A stretch of DNA of 64,000 bases from Pseudomonadota bacterium (GTDB taxonomy: Bacteria > Desulfobacterota > Binatia > Binatales > Binataceae): NCBI GenBank assembly GCA_021325025.1, contig JAJPHZ010000013.1, forward strand, positions 124,001-188,000, read 5' to 3'. The translations under genes and the position numbers were made by a program. This document shows, piece by piece, positions 1 to 9,198 of this stretch (the first letter of the stretch is position 1; each line of letters opens with the position of its first letter). Below the pieces are notes generated by a model. It was not told where the DNA came from, did no database searches, and saw only the letters and a program-made list of their open reading frames with translations.

Positions 1-487
1 ACAGCGCGTCGGGCAAACGGCGCATGTTCTTAATGCCGCCCAGTGTCGCCATCAGTTTGGAGTGCTCGCGTCCCAGTTCGCTCATCTCCTTTTTGGTCAG
101 CGCACTGACCATCGCCGGGTCGCTCATCTGCTCCTCCAGCTTCTTGAGCCGTTCGATGGAGGCGCGGATGGTCTGGAAGTTGGTCAGCATGCCGCCCAGC
201 CAGCGGTTATTGACGTAGAACATGCCGCAGCGTTCGGCTTCCTCGCGCACGATGTCCTGGGCCTGCTTCTTGGTCCCCACAAACAGCAGCGTGCCCCCCG
301 CCGCAATCAGGTCGCGGACGAAGTCGTAGGCGGTGCGAAACATCTTGACGGTCTGCTGCAGGTCGATGATGTGGATACCGTTGCGGGCGCCGAAGATGTA
401 AGGCTTCATCTTGGGGTTCCAGCGGCTGGTCTGATGGCCAAAATGGACCCCAGCCTCCAGAAGCTGTTTCATGCTGATTTCGGTCAT
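1..487 (-). CDS. rpsB: 30S ribosomal protein S2 (5' part, cut by window edge)
   Basis: Structural protein of the small ribosomal subunit that helps recruit S1. The reading frame from the ATG at 487 begins [19 protein letters not shown] and continues with the conserved segments [20 protein letters not shown] and [11 protein letters not shown], all S2 hallmarks. About 162 residues are visible; the C-terminal third lies beyond position 1. A weak purine-rich site (GAAAGG) sits a few bases before the ATG. It lies 63 bp downstream of rho on the same strand, so it may be read partly from the rho transcript. The next gene, expected to be tsf, would be outside the window. Confidence 0.95.
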   Translation of the reverse strand, partial: MTEISMKQLLEAGVHFGHQTSRWNPKMKPYIFGARNGIHIIDLQQTVKMFRTAYDFVRDLIAAGGTLLFVGTKKQAQDIVREEAERCGMFYVNNRWLGGMLTNFQTIRASIERLKKLEEQMSDPAMVSALTKKEMSELGREHSKLMATLGGIKNMRRLPDAL

Positions 488-550
488 GGCTTGCCTTTCA
501 CTTTGGGCTGGCCTTTGGTTTTATCAACTGCCAGCACCGGGCGCAAAGCG

Positions 551-2110
551 CTAGTTGTTCATCGATTCCAGGAATTCGTCGTTGGTCTTGGTCCCCTGCA
601 TCTTGTCGAGCAGGAACTCCATCGCCTCCACCGCGTTGAGCTGCGAGAGCAGCTTGCGCAGAATCCAGACCCGGTTGAGCGTGCTGCGCGGCAGCAACAG
701 CTCCTCCTTGCGCGTGGTCGAGCGCTGGATGTCGATCGTGGGGAAGATGCGCTTTTCCAGCAGCCGGCGGTCCAGCGCCACCTGCTGATTGCCGGTGCCC
801 TTGAACTCTTCGAAGATTACCTCGTCCATCCGGCTGCCGGTATCGACCAGCGCGGTGGCGATAATGGTCAGGCTGCCGCCGTCTTCGGTATTGCGCGCCG
901 CGCCGAAGAACTTCTTGGGCTTGTGCAGCGCGTTGGAATCCACGCCGCCCGACAGGATCTTGCCCGAGGGCGGCACCACGGTGTTATAGGCACGCGCCAG
1001 GCGCGTAATCGAGTCGAGCAGGATCACCACGTCGCGCCCATGCTCGACCAGCCGCTTGGCCTTCTCGATCACCATCTCGGCGACCTGCACGTGGCGGGTG
1101 GCGGGCTCGTCGAAGGTCGAACTAACCACCTCGCCCTTGACCGAGCGCAGCATGTCGGTAACTTCCTCGGGCCGCTCGTCGACCAGCAGCACGATCAGCA
1201 CGATTTCGGGATGATTATGCGCGATGGCGCGCGCCAGCGCCTGCAGCATCATGGTCTTGCCGGTAAACGGCGCCGCCACGATAAGTCCGCGCTGCCCTTT
1301 GCCGATCGGCGCCACCAGGTCGATGATCCGCGTGGTGTAGTCCTCGTGGTCGTATTCCAGCTTGATGCGCTCCTGCGGATACAGCGGCGTCAGGTTATCG
1401 AACAGTATCTTGTCGCGAGCCTTTTCGGGCTCCTCATAGTTGATCGACTCGACCTTCAGCAGCGCAAAGTAGCGTTCGCCCTCCTTGGGCGGACGAATCA
1501 GGCCCGAGACGATGTCGCCGGTGCGTAGGTTGAACTTGCGAATCTGGCTGGGCGATATATAGATGTCGTCGGGGCCGGGCAGATAGTTGTAGTCCGGAGC
1601 ACGCAGGAACCCGAACCCGTCAGGCAGGATTTCCAGCACCCCCTCGCCCAGAATCGAACCGTTTTTGGCCGATTGCGCCTGCAGGATGGAAAAAATCATC
1701 TCCTGCTTGCGCATGTTGGTCGCGCCGTCGATGTTGTACTCGCGCGCGATATGGGCCAGATCGGTGATCTTGGCGCTCTTAAGCGCCTTGAGGTTGAGCA
1801 CCCCGACCTCACTGACCACCCCGGAGCTGACCGCCAGACCCGATACCACCGGCGCCGGGCTCTGCGCGGATGGCGAAGGTGCCGCGGGGGCGGCACTGCC
1901 GCCAGGCGCGGGAGCCGCCGCCGAACCGCCGTTGGACTCGACCCCGCTCAGCGCACCGCTGCCGTTGTGCTCCTCGACGCTGGCCGGCGTGTCGCCGGCT
2001 CCCTGCATCGATTCCACATCCTCTACTGTCTGGACGTCACCCTTGGGCACGCCACGCGGCCTGCCCAGGTTCCTTCCACGATACTTTCTACCTGATGACT
2101 GGTGTTGCAA
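551..2110 (-). CDS. rho: transcription termination factor Rho, TTG start, long N-terminal extension
   Basis: ATP-dependent RNA helicase that ends transcription of untranslated RNA. The 519 residues contain an extra N-terminus of about 100 residues (basic RG-rich start, then Ala/Pro/Ser-rich low complexity). The usual Rho begins near residue 104 with the VLNLKALK helix bundle, followed by the RNA-binding OB fold (about 155-225) and the RecA-like ATPase. The P-loop at 280-286 reads APFTGKT instead of the usual APPKAGKT/APPRTGKT, so Phe282 replaces the lysine equivalent to E. coli Lys181. The Q/R-loop region ([18 protein letters not shown]) is normal. The start is TTG: no ATG is near, and a strong GGAGGA site (2115-2120) lies 4-5 bases upstream. 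Confidence 0.96.
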   Translation of the reverse strand: MQHQSSGRKYRGRNLGRPRGVPKGDVQTVEDVESMQGAGDTPASVEEHNGSGALSGVESNGGSAAAPAPGGSAAPAAPSPSAQSPAPVVSGLAVSSGVVSEVGVLNLKALKSAKITDLAHIAREYNIDGATNMRKQEMIFSILQAQSAKNGSILGEGVLEILPDGFGFLRAPDYNYLPGPDDIYISPSQIRKFNLRTGDIVSGLIRPPKEGERYFALLKVESINYEEPEKARDKILFDNLTPLYPQERIKLEYDHEDYTTRIIDLVAPIGKGQRGLIVAAPFTGKTMMLQALARAIAHNHPEIVLIVLLVDERPEEVTDMLRSVKGEVVSSTFDEPATRHVQVAEMVIEKAKRLVEHGRDVVILLDSITRLARAYNTVVPPSGKILSGGVDSNALHKPKKFFGAARNTEDGGSLTIIATALVDTGSRMDEVIFEEFKGTGNQQVALDRRLLEKRIFPTIDIQRSTTRKEELLLPRSTLNRVWILRKLLSQLNAVEAMEFLLDKMQGTKTNDEFLESMNN

Positions 2111-2120
2111 CTAATCCTCC
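2110..2120 (-). promoter_or_regulatory. Shine-Dalgarno fixing the TTG start of rho
   Basis: On the minus strand GGAGGATTAGTTG places a near-perfect anti-16S match 4-5 bases before TTG. This is the strongest start signal in the region and supports translation of the whole N-terminal extension rather than initiation at an internal methionine (for example residue 35). Confidence 0.75.
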
Positions 2121-2464
2121 ACCGACGGCTGGCAATTGCTGATCCGTTATCCGGATATGTCTCGCCGCACAGAATTTACTAACCGCTCCCCGCTCGACGG
2201 ATTTGACAACTGGTTCAACGCCTGGCGCGTGGGAGAGGGGGGCGTGCGAGCTTAAGAGTCCCGATCCCCGAAGGAGTCTTGGTGAGAGACCTGAACAAAA
2301 GTTAACCAACGTCAGTCAATCTGTCAACCGGGCATCGCCCGCGCCCACACCGCGCGCTCGACGCTCTGTTCACAGCCGGCCCGCCGCTTTGGGCGCCCCC
2401 CGGGCATAAAAGTAAGCCTGGCCGGACACCTGCTTTGCGGCCGCCTGTTGATTGCCGCTCACCG
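2111..2464 (-). other. rluD-rho intergenic region (354 bp)
   Basis: No coding region could be supported here. It holds the candidate rho promoter and its leader, plus an imperfect hairpin around 2254-2281 (AAGAGTCC against GGAGTCTT with one mismatch). No T-run terminator follows rluD. Confidence 0.6.
2299..2327 (-). promoter_or_regulatory. candidate sigma-70 promoter for rho
   Basis: Minus strand TTGACA (2327-2322), a 17-base spacer, then TAACTT (2304-2299). The -35 is a perfect consensus and the -10 keeps the key T1, A2 and T6. A start near 2292 would give a leader of about 180 nt before the TTG codon, long enough for the autogenous attenuation known for rho in enterobacteria. Only the hexamers are seen; the regulation is inferred. 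Confidence 0.45.
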
Positions 2465-3493
2465 TCATACCGGCGGGCTGGCGGGCCACGCCGCCTTCAG
2501 CGCTCCGATTAGCTGACGCTCCAGCTCCCCGGACCTGAAACCGCATGCCGCCAGCAGCTCGGCAAGATCCGGCGCCACCGGCGCTATGGCGCTGACGCGC
2601 TCAGCGCGCCGCGGATGGTCGACCGCCAGATAAAGCGCGTGCAGGGCCTGACGCTCGAGGGCAAGCCGCGCGCGCGCCGAGCGGCAATAGAGCGGGTCGC
2701 CCAGGCACGGATGTCCGCTCGACGCCAGGTGGACGCGGATCTGGTGGGTCCGGCCGGTGCGTGGCCGCACCGCAACCACGCTGACCGGCATCGCCTCGCC
2801 CCTTGGCAAGGGAAGGTGGCAGCGCCCAATGACCGTCACCTCGCTTTGCGCTTCGCGGCCGGTCGCGGATTTGACCGACATGCGCCGGCGCTCGGTCTGA
2901 TGGCGCCCGATGGGCCGGTCGATCGTCATGCGCTCGGCGCCCAGGTGGCCCGCGACCAGCGCGATGTAAATCTTCTCGACAGTGCGACGACGGAACTGAT
3001 CGGATAGTGCGGCGCGGGCAAAACTGTCGCGCGCCACCACCATCACACCCGACGTGTCCTTGTCCAGGCGATGGACGATGCCGGCCCGCCAGGTGCCGTC
3101 CAGCTCGATCACCGACGCCAGGTCGGGAAAGCGCGCCACCAGCGCGTCGACCAGCGTGGAATGCGGATGGCCGGGCGAGGGATGCACCGCCATCCCGGGC
3201 GCCTTGTTGACGAAGATGAGATCGGCGTCCTCGTGCAGCACGTCCACCGGCGGGGCCGGCGCCGATGCCATCGCGGGAGCGGCCGGCGCGGGAATGTGCA
3301 ACGCGATGCGGTCGCCGGCACGAATCGCGTCCGCGGCGCGCGCCGGCCGTTCGTTCATCACCACCAGCCCGGCCCTGATCGCCTTGAGGATCTGCGAGCG
3401 CGAATATTCCGGCGCCAACTCGCGCGCCAGGTACGCGTCAAGCCGCATCCGCTCGGGCGGACGGGCGACGAGGATGCGAATTTGTTCGGTCAT
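2465..3493 (-). CDS. rluD: RluD-family 23S rRNA pseudouridine synthase
   Basis: Isomerises specific uridines of 23S rRNA to pseudouridine. The 342 residues have an N-terminal S4-like RNA-binding domain (about 15-65) and a catalytic domain with the family motif HRLDKDTSG, which carries the catalytic Asp, plus RTGRTHQIRVH near the C-terminus. Length and motif order match RluC/RluD; RluD is preferred because of the S4 domain and general similarity, but RluC cannot be excluded. It precedes rho on the same strand, with 354 bp between. No clear Shine-Dalgarno is seen before the ATG. Confidence 0.85.
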   Translation of the reverse strand: MTEQIRILVARPPERMRLDAYLARELAPEYSRSQILKAIRAGLVVMNERPARAADAIRAGDRIALHIPAPAAPAMASAPAPPVDVLHEDADLIFVNKAPGMAVHPSPGHPHSTLVDALVARFPDLASVIELDGTWRAGIVHRLDKDTSGVMVVARDSFARAALSDQFRRRTVEKIYIALVAGHLGAERMTIDRPIGRHQTERRRMSVKSATGREAQSEVTVIGRCHLPLPRGEAMPVSVVAVRPRTGRTHQIRVHLASSGHPCLGDPLYCRSARARLALERQALHALYLAVDHPRRAERVSAIAPVAPDLAELLAACGFRSGELERQLIGALKAAWPASPPV

Positions 3494-3586
3494 GCGGCAA
3501 TCGTCTGATCGCCATTTTAGACGATCGCCGGACCGGGGCGAAGGCGGCGGTCAGAGGCAGCTATCGCAGCCGCACCGAAAGGCAGC

Positions 3587-4768
3587 CTACTTCAACGGGA
3601 ATTGTACCTCGGCCGGTCCCTTGGCCATCAGCCGCCCCTCCTGGTTCTTCATCTCCACGTCCACGGTGACGATTCCCACCCCGTTGGCCTGATCCGCTTC
3701 CTTCTTGATCACCTTGCCGGTCAGATAGGTAACGTCGCCGGTCAGGGCGGGGCCGATGTAGCGCGAGTTGCTGTGGATGATGAAAGCGAGTTCACCCGCC
3801 CAGTTGTTAAGATAATCCAACACCCAGGCGCCCATGGTGCGGCCGTACCCGTACCCGCGCGGCATTCCGATCAACCGCGCATACGGAGTGAACACGTGCC
3901 CGCGCGACGGACCGTAGTACAGCCCGTCGCCGTAGGTGGGATCGAGCTGGGCCTTTTCCTCGTCGCGCGACATTTCGGGCAGCCAGCCCGCGCTCAGCGT
4001 TGAGGAGGGCAGCGGGTCATTGTAGGCGGCGCCCCACACGTTGGAGGGATTGGCCCGGTATTCGGTGGTGAAGCTCTGGATGGTATGCGGACCGATGGGG
4101 CGCACCGGCAGGTCTGCGCCGTCGGCCACGTCGTTGAAGGTCTTGACCACGTGATTCTGGAAGGTGCGGTAGTAGGCGAATTTCTCCTGCTCGATCTTCT
4201 CCAGTTGCTCGGGCGTCCACACCGGTTCCTGCTCCTGGTCGGCGAAGGAACGCAGCTTGCGGGCGTTGGAGGCCAGATAACGGATCGAGGTGGAGCGCTG
4301 CTTGGCGACCACTTGTCCGCGATGGTTCTTGTAGGTGGTGTCGCCGCGCGAGAACATGGTCGGCCCGGCGAACTTGGTGTGTGTCACCCGATAGTCGAAC
4401 AGCGCGCGCTCCACCGTGAACTTGTCGCCCGGATAGATGCGCGGTCCGTAAAACCACCATTCATCGCCGCCGAACAGCATGTGAGAGCCGGGCACCACGC
4501 CCTGGATCGCCGGCTGGGCGCCATGCCCGTCCGCGCAGGCCACGGAAAAGGACTGCGGCGCCACAAAGGTCCCGTAGGCGCTTTTGGCCGCGAACTCCTC
4601 GTCGTAAAATAGCCGGTTGGGGTTCTGCATCGCCTGCGCCCAGCGGCGGATGTCGTTGGCCGTAATCGGGTCCTTCAATACCGGACCGCCCACCGGCACG
4701 CCGATCCACCGATCGACGTCGCTGGTGTCCATCGGCTCCAGATCCGGCATCGTGGCTTTGTCGGCCAT
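3587..4768 (-). CDS. MaoC / FAS1-like acyl dehydratase (hot-dog fold)
   Basis: Probable enoyl-CoA or 3-hydroxyacyl-CoA hydratase/dehydratase. The 393-residue protein has an N-terminal FAS1-like dehydratase half (PITANDIRRWAQAMQNPNRL, a typical first helix and turn) and a second hot-dog half in the C-terminal region (TGDVTYLTGKVIKKEAD). The start at 4768 (MADKATMPD) is chosen because GGAGGG lies about 7 bases upstream; an in-frame codon 25 residues earlier has no such site. It is divergent from the CoA-transferase gene, so the two may share control and a CoA-ester pathway. The substrate is unknown. Confidence 0.8.
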   Translation of the reverse strand: MADKATMPDLEPMDTSDVDRWIGVPVGGPVLKDPITANDIRRWAQAMQNPNRLFYDEEFAAKSAYGTFVAPQSFSVACADGHGAQPAIQGVVPGSHMLFGGDEWWFYGPRIYPGDKFTVERALFDYRVTHTKFAGPTMFSRGDTTYKNHRGQVVAKQRSTSIRYLASNARKLRSFADQEQEPVWTPEQLEKIEQEKFAYYRTFQNHVVKTFNDVADGADLPVRPIGPHTIQSFTTEYRANPSNVWGAAYNDPLPSSTLSAGWLPEMSRDEEKAQLDPTYGDGLYYGPSRGHVFTPYARLIGMPRGYGYGRTMGAWVLDYLNNWAGELAFIIHSNSRYIGPALTGDVTYLTGKVIKKEADQANGVGIVTVDVEMKNQEGRLMAKGPAEVQFPLK

Positions 4769-5006
4769 AGCAGTTCCCTCCTTGACTGATGTTCGTGAAA
4801 TTCCCTTTAGGCCAGTTAGATGACCAAATGCAATCGCACGCACCCGGCCCGTACCGCTCCCAATGCCGCGGTACCAGGATGGGCCGGGCTGGCAACCGCG
4901 CCGGGTGCTTGATAGGTTGCGGCGGAATCGGTCATCTCATTGATAAGCTGGCAGACCCGGATGCTGGGGGTGCGCAGCCCGCAACGTTCGGATGTGGAGG
5001 GCCATG

Positions 5007-7415
5007 ATGCTCACCGGGATCAAGGTGGTCGAGTGCGGTCAGGGCGTGGCGGCGGCTTTTGCCGCCAAACTCTTCGCCCTGCTGGGCGCGGAGGTAATCA
5101 AGGTCGAGCCACCGCAGGGCGACCTCACCCGTTTTCGCGGCCCGTTTCGGGGCAACACGCCCAACCCCGAGCGCAGCGGCATGTTCATCTACCTTAACGC
5201 CGGTAAGCTGGGCGTGACTTTGGACTTGACCGCGGCCCAGGACCGCGAACGCCTCCATCGCCTGCTCGACCGTGCCGACATCCTGCTGCACAACGTGCTG
5301 CCGCCCGATCGGGCCGAACTGGGGCTGGACGGCGCGGCCTTGAGCGCGGCCCATCCCCAGTTGGTGATCACTACCATCTCGCCCTTCGGCGATTCGGGCC
5401 CGCGCGCGCACTGGCGCGGCTATGAACTCAACGCCTTTCACGGCGGCGGGATGGCGTCGCTGATTCCGCTGGGCTCGCCGTTTCCCGACCTGCCGCCACT
5501 CAAGATTTACAGCAATCAGGCCGAGCTGATGGGCGGGTTGCACGCTGCCATGGTGGCGGCGGCGGCACATTGGAATTGCACCCGCGGCGGCGGCGGTCAG
5601 ACGGCCGACATCTCGATGCAGGAATGCCTGGCCGCGATGCTCGAGTTGAGCCTGGTGTATTACACCTATGCCGGCAACGTCACCTCGCGCACCAACACCG
5701 CCTATTCCAACACCGTGGAATGCGCCGATGGCAGCGCGCTGATTACGATTCTGGACGAGCCGCAATGGCAGCGGCTGGTGGAAGTGATGGGCAATCCGGA
5801 ATGGGCCCGCACCGAGCCGTTTTCCACCCGCGTCAAGCGCGGCATCAACGCCGATGCCCTGCGCGCCCTGATGAGCGATTTGTGGCATGACTGGAAAGTC
5901 GCCGACGTCTGCCGCGTGGTGCAAGACGCGCGCATTCCGATCGCGCCGCTCAACCGCATCGAAGATGTGGTCAACGATCCGCATCTGCGCGCGCGCGGGA
6001 TCTTCGTCCGCTTCCCCACCGGCGACGACGACCCCGGCGTGCTGGCCCCCGGCATGCCGTTCAAGTTAAGCACCGTCAGCCCGCCCGAACCGACGCGCGC
6101 GCCGCGCCTGGGCGAGCACAATCGCGCCGTCTTCGGCAACGGCGTCATCGCGCCGCCACGTCCCGCCGCGCCGACCGCGTCCATCCAACGGTCCGCCGAC
6201 GCCTGCGGGCCGCTGGCCGGGGTTCGCGTGCTCGATTTCACCCATGTGTGGGCGGGTCCCTACTGCACGCTGCAATTGACCCATCTGGGCGCCGAGGTGA
6301 TGCGGGTTGAGACGTCCAAGCGGCCCTGCATCAACCGCATCATCCCGCCCTTCGCCGACGGGCAGGCGGGGGTCAACCGCGCCGGCAGCTTCAACCAGTG
6401 GAACCAGGGCAAGCGCAGCCTGCAACTGGACCTCGCCAACCCCCGCGCCATCCAACTGTGTTACGAAATCGTGCGCCATTGCGACGTGGTGGTGGAAAAC
6501 TTCGCTCCCGGCGTGATCGGGCGCATGGGCCTGGGCTACGACACTTTGCGCAAGTTCAAGCCCGACCTGGTGATGGCGTCGATCTCGGGCTACGGGCAGT
6601 TCGGGCCCTATCGCGACCTGGTCAGCCTGGGGCAGCAGACCGCGGCGCGCGCCGGGATGTTCTGGCTGACCGGCTATCCCGACGACCAGCCGCGCCAGGT
6701 CGGCATCTCCTACGCCGATCCGGTAGCGGGCGTGTTCGGCGCATTTGCCATTATCTCCGCCCTGCTGCATCGCGACCGCACCGGGCAGGGCCAGTACATC
6801 GACCTGTCGATGTGGGACACGCTGGAGATGATGCTGGCCGAATCGATCATCGAATACGACCTGACCGGACGTCAGCCGCAGCGGATGGGCAACAAGGACA
6901 AGTGGATGGCGCCGCACGAAGCCTACAAGGCGTCGGGCGACGCCGAGCAATGGGTCGCGATCGCGGTGCCCAACGAGCGCGAATGGCGCCGGCTGTGCGA
7001 AGCGATCGGCCAGCCCGCCCTGGCGCGCGACCCGCGCTTTTGCAGCGCCGAGATGCGCAAGCGCAACGAGGCGGCGCTCGACGAAATCATCAGTGCGTGG
7101 ACGCGCACGCGCGAGCGATGGGAAATCACCGAGGCTTTGCAGCGCGCCGGAGTGGCGGCATTTCCCACCCTCAACAATCGCGACGTTGCGCACGACCCGC
7201 ACATGCGGGCGCGCGGCTTTCTGCTCGAGCGCGACCATCCCGAAATCGGGCGGCGCACCCACGCCGGCATCCCGTGGACGATGTCGGGCACGCCCTGCAA
7301 CGTGCGCGCCGCCGCCCCGCTGCTGGGCGCAGACACCGATTCGATCCTGAGCAATCTGCTTGGCTACTCCGCCCGTCAGATTGCACAGTTGCGCGCCGAC
7401 GGCGTGTTGAATTAG
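5007..7415 (+). CDS. tandem fused CaiB/BaiF (family III) CoA-transferase
   Basis: Moves CoA between carboxylic acids. The 802-residue chain is two family III transferase units joined head to tail (about 1-390 and 400-800); usual members are about 400 residues. Each half begins with the typical VVECGQGVAAAFAAKLFALLGAEVIK-like or VLDFTHVWAGPYC segment. In the second half the catalytic-Asp motif YADPVAG is intact (Asp571). In the first half the aligned segment reads YSNQAEL, so the Asp appears replaced by Gln171. The start ATG at 5007 follows GGAGGG by 5 bases. It is divergent from the MaoC-like hydratase gene. Confidence 0.88.
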   Translation: MLTGIKVVECGQGVAAAFAAKLFALLGAEVIKVEPPQGDLTRFRGPFRGNTPNPERSGMFIYLNAGKLGVTLDLTAAQDRERLHRLLDRADILLHNVLPPDRAELGLDGAALSAAHPQLVITTISPFGDSGPRAHWRGYELNAFHGGGMASLIPLGSPFPDLPPLKIYSNQAELMGGLHAAMVAAAAHWNCTRGGGGQTADISMQECLAAMLELSLVYYTYAGNVTSRTNTAYSNTVECADGSALITILDEPQWQRLVEVMGNPEWARTEPFSTRVKRGINADALRALMSDLWHDWKVADVCRVVQDARIPIAPLNRIEDVVNDPHLRARGIFVRFPTGDDDPGVLAPGMPFKLSTVSPPEPTRAPRLGEHNRAVFGNGVIAPPRPAAPTASIQRSADACGPLAGVRVLDFTHVWAGPYCTLQLTHLGAEVMRVETSKRPCINRIIPPFADGQAGVNRAGSFNQWNQGKRSLQLDLANPRAIQLCYEIVRHCDVVVENFAPGVIGRMGLGYDTLRKFKPDLVMASISGYGQFGPYRDLVSLGQQTAARAGMFWLTGYPDDQPRQVGISYADPVAGVFGAFAIISALLHRDRTGQGQYIDLSMWDTLEMMLAESIIEYDLTGRQPQRMGNKDKWMAPHEAYKASGDAEQWVAIAVPNEREWRRLCEAIGQPALARDPRFCSAEMRKRNEAALDEIISAWTRTRERWEITEALQRAGVAAFPTLNNRDVAHDPHMRARGFLLERDHPEIGRRTHAGIPWTMSGTPCNVRAAAPLLGADTDSILSNLLGYSARQIAQLRADGVLN

Positions 7416-7463
7416 AAGGCCTGGTTCGGGTCTGTACAAACCGTCGCACTGGAGGTGCACTCG

Positions 7464-7889
7464 ATGGCTTTGCTCCGGATGTACGCGATAACCACAATCG
7501 TGCTCGCGCTCAAGATGTCGGCGATCGCCTTCGTACAGGGACGCGCCCGCACCAGCGCCGGAGTCTTCATCAATCCCGAAGACGCCGCGGCCTTCGGCGG
7601 CAAGGCGGCGGCCGAAGAGCCCGAAATCGTCCAGCGCGCGGCGCGCGCCTGGCGCAACGACCTGGAGAACATCCCGATCTTCCTGATCCTGGCCTGGATT
7701 TACGTCGCGGCCGGCCTGCCCGCGACCGCCTTCGTGATCTACTGCATCGTGTTCATGGCGGCCCGCATCGCGCACACCATCTGCTATATCAATTCGATCC
7801 AGCCCTGGCGCACAGCGGCTTTCGCGATCGGTTCGCTGACGACGCTGGCGCTGATCGTTCATCTGTTCATCGGCGTAGTGATCGCCTGA
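7464..7889 (+). CDS. MAPEG-family membrane protein
   Basis: A small integral membrane protein (141 residues, about four hydrophobic segments) of the MAPEG superfamily, which includes microsomal glutathione transferases. The signature is seen in QRAARAWRNDLENIPIF, matching the family pattern of Arg-Ala, Asn and Glu before a membrane helix. GGAGGT sits 7 bases before the ATG; an in-frame GTG 9 bases upstream overlaps this site and is rejected. It follows the CoA-transferase gene by about 50 bp and may be co-transcribed. A bacterial function cannot be assigned from sequence. Confidence 0.75.
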   Translation: MALLRMYAITTIVLALKMSAIAFVQGRARTSAGVFINPEDAAAFGGKAAAEEPEIVQRAARAWRNDLENIPIFLILAWIYVAAGLPATAFVIYCIVFMAARIAHTICYINSIQPWRTAAFAIGSLTTLALIVHLFIGVVIA

Positions 7890-8023
7890 GGTCAGGCGCA
7901 GCCGACCCTGAAACCCGGCGCCCCGGGCGGAGCATCCAAACCACGCGCCAAACAGGAATGAGAGCGGCATATTTTCCATCCTCGGCCGCGCCCGGCACTG
8001 CAAAATAAGGTTTTGGCGTTGAT

Positions 8024-8800
8024 ATGGCGGATCCGAAACTGCGGCAAATCCAACAGTGGTTCTGGCGGTCGATCGCGGGCACGCCAGGCGAATATGAGTT
8101 CGTGCACGAACTCGTGGCGCAGATCGAGCCCAGCCGCACCCTGGATCCCGCGGGACGCCTGGCCGTTTACGCCGACGCCTACTTCTTGCGGCTGCGCGAC
8201 GTGCTGGCCGAAGACTTTCCCCGCATCGCCAAACTGCTGGGCGAACAAGCCTTCGACAACCTGATCCGCGCCTATCTGAAGGGCCATCCGTCAACCGAGC
8301 CGTCGGTGCGCCATCTGGGACGCGCGATGGTGCACTTTATCCGCAGCCGCGAGGACATGCCCGCCTGGCTTGCTGACCTCGCGGCGCTGGAATGGGCGCG
8401 CGTCAACGCCTTCGACGCTCCCGACGACGAGCCGCTGACCGTTGCCAGGCTGGCCGAAATCGATTCGGCCACCTGGCCGCAACTGCGGATGTACCCGGTG
8501 CGCTCGCTGGAAGTGGTCAACGCCGCCTGGCCGGTTCATCGCCTGTGGGCGGACGAAGGTCCTGAGCGGCTGGCCCCGGCGCCGACCTCGATCAGGGTGT
8601 GGCGGCGCGCCGATTTCCACGTGGTGCACGCGCCCATGGATGAGCGCGAAGCCGCCGCTGTGGCGCGTCTGTTGCGCGGCTCGACCTTCGCCGAAATCTG
8701 CCAGACCTTCGAGGACCTCGACGAACAACAGGCCGCCGAGCAGGCTGGCGCGATGCTGCTGCGTTGGCTGCAGGACGGCCTAATCGCGCGCACCGAATAA
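8024..8800 (+). CDS. DUF2063 (HvfC/BufC-type) protein, orphan
   Basis: 258 residues with the DUF2063 N-terminal putative DNA-binding domain: LRQIQQWFWRSI, then RLAVYADAYFLRLRDVLAEDFP, LLGEQAFDNLIRAYL and HPSTEPSVRHLG in the usual order. Such proteins normally accompany a DUF692/MNIO enzyme and a small precursor peptide in copper-related RiPP (bufferin/HvfA) operons. Neither partner is visible on either side, so this copy looks solitary. The ribosome site is poor (AAGG about 13 bases upstream), and the start could be slightly different. Confidence 0.75.
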   Translation: MADPKLRQIQQWFWRSIAGTPGEYEFVHELVAQIEPSRTLDPAGRLAVYADAYFLRLRDVLAEDFPRIAKLLGEQAFDNLIRAYLKGHPSTEPSVRHLGRAMVHFIRSREDMPAWLADLAALEWARVNAFDAPDDEPLTVARLAEIDSATWPQLRMYPVRSLEVVNAAWPVHRLWADEGPERLAPAPTSIRVWRRADFHVVHAPMDEREAAAVARLLRGSTFAEICQTFEDLDEQQAAEQAGAMLLRWLQDGLIARTE

Positions 8801-9198
8801 GAGCGTGCTGCTGAATAAAAATTGTCGATTTTCCAACAATGAGGGTTAAATTGGCGTCTCCGGAGGGAAATCGACATTCCGGCAGCGAAGAGGCCAGGGA
8901 CGCGCGCGCCTGCGGGCTCGCGCCTCTGCACAAAGTGCGCACCAAAGAGTGCGCTCTTTCGGTTTGGATCGGCAATTTGCTATCAAGGCAAACAAAAGGT
9001 GACCATCAGACGCATCGGTGTCGGCGCGCCGACAGCCTGTAGGTGCGGCAGAGCCCTTCGCATTGGATTTGCTGCTTCATGGCGGACGCCGCTGGGATGG
9101 ACGCGGCGGCCGCTTTTGCTTCGTCCAAGTCCGCCAGTGGCGCCGCATCATTGTTGCCGAGAGCGTGTTCGATGGCGATCGGCTCGGGGAGAGACAGC
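8801..9198 (+). other. 398-bp gap between DUF2063 and NTF2-like genes
   Basis: No gene is supported. It holds an imperfect inverted repeat (TGTCGATTTTCC at 8823-8834 against GGAAATCGACA at 8866-8876, one bulged base) and a perfect small hairpin AAAGAG-TGCG-CTCTTT at 8944-8959. These could be operator or terminator elements; no T-run follows the hairpin. Confidence 0.5.

Noticed and set aside
6066..8294. 742-codon minus-strand open frame opposite the CoA-transferase, MAPEG and DUF2063 genes
   Set aside because: Crosses three well-supported plus-strand genes and has no recognisable domain; a codon-bias shadow.
9043..9198. 52-codon upstream extension of the NTF2-like protein
   Set aside because: No ribosome site, and the extension is Ala/Ser/Cys-rich and unlike the family; the ATG at 9199 has GGGGAGAG upstream.
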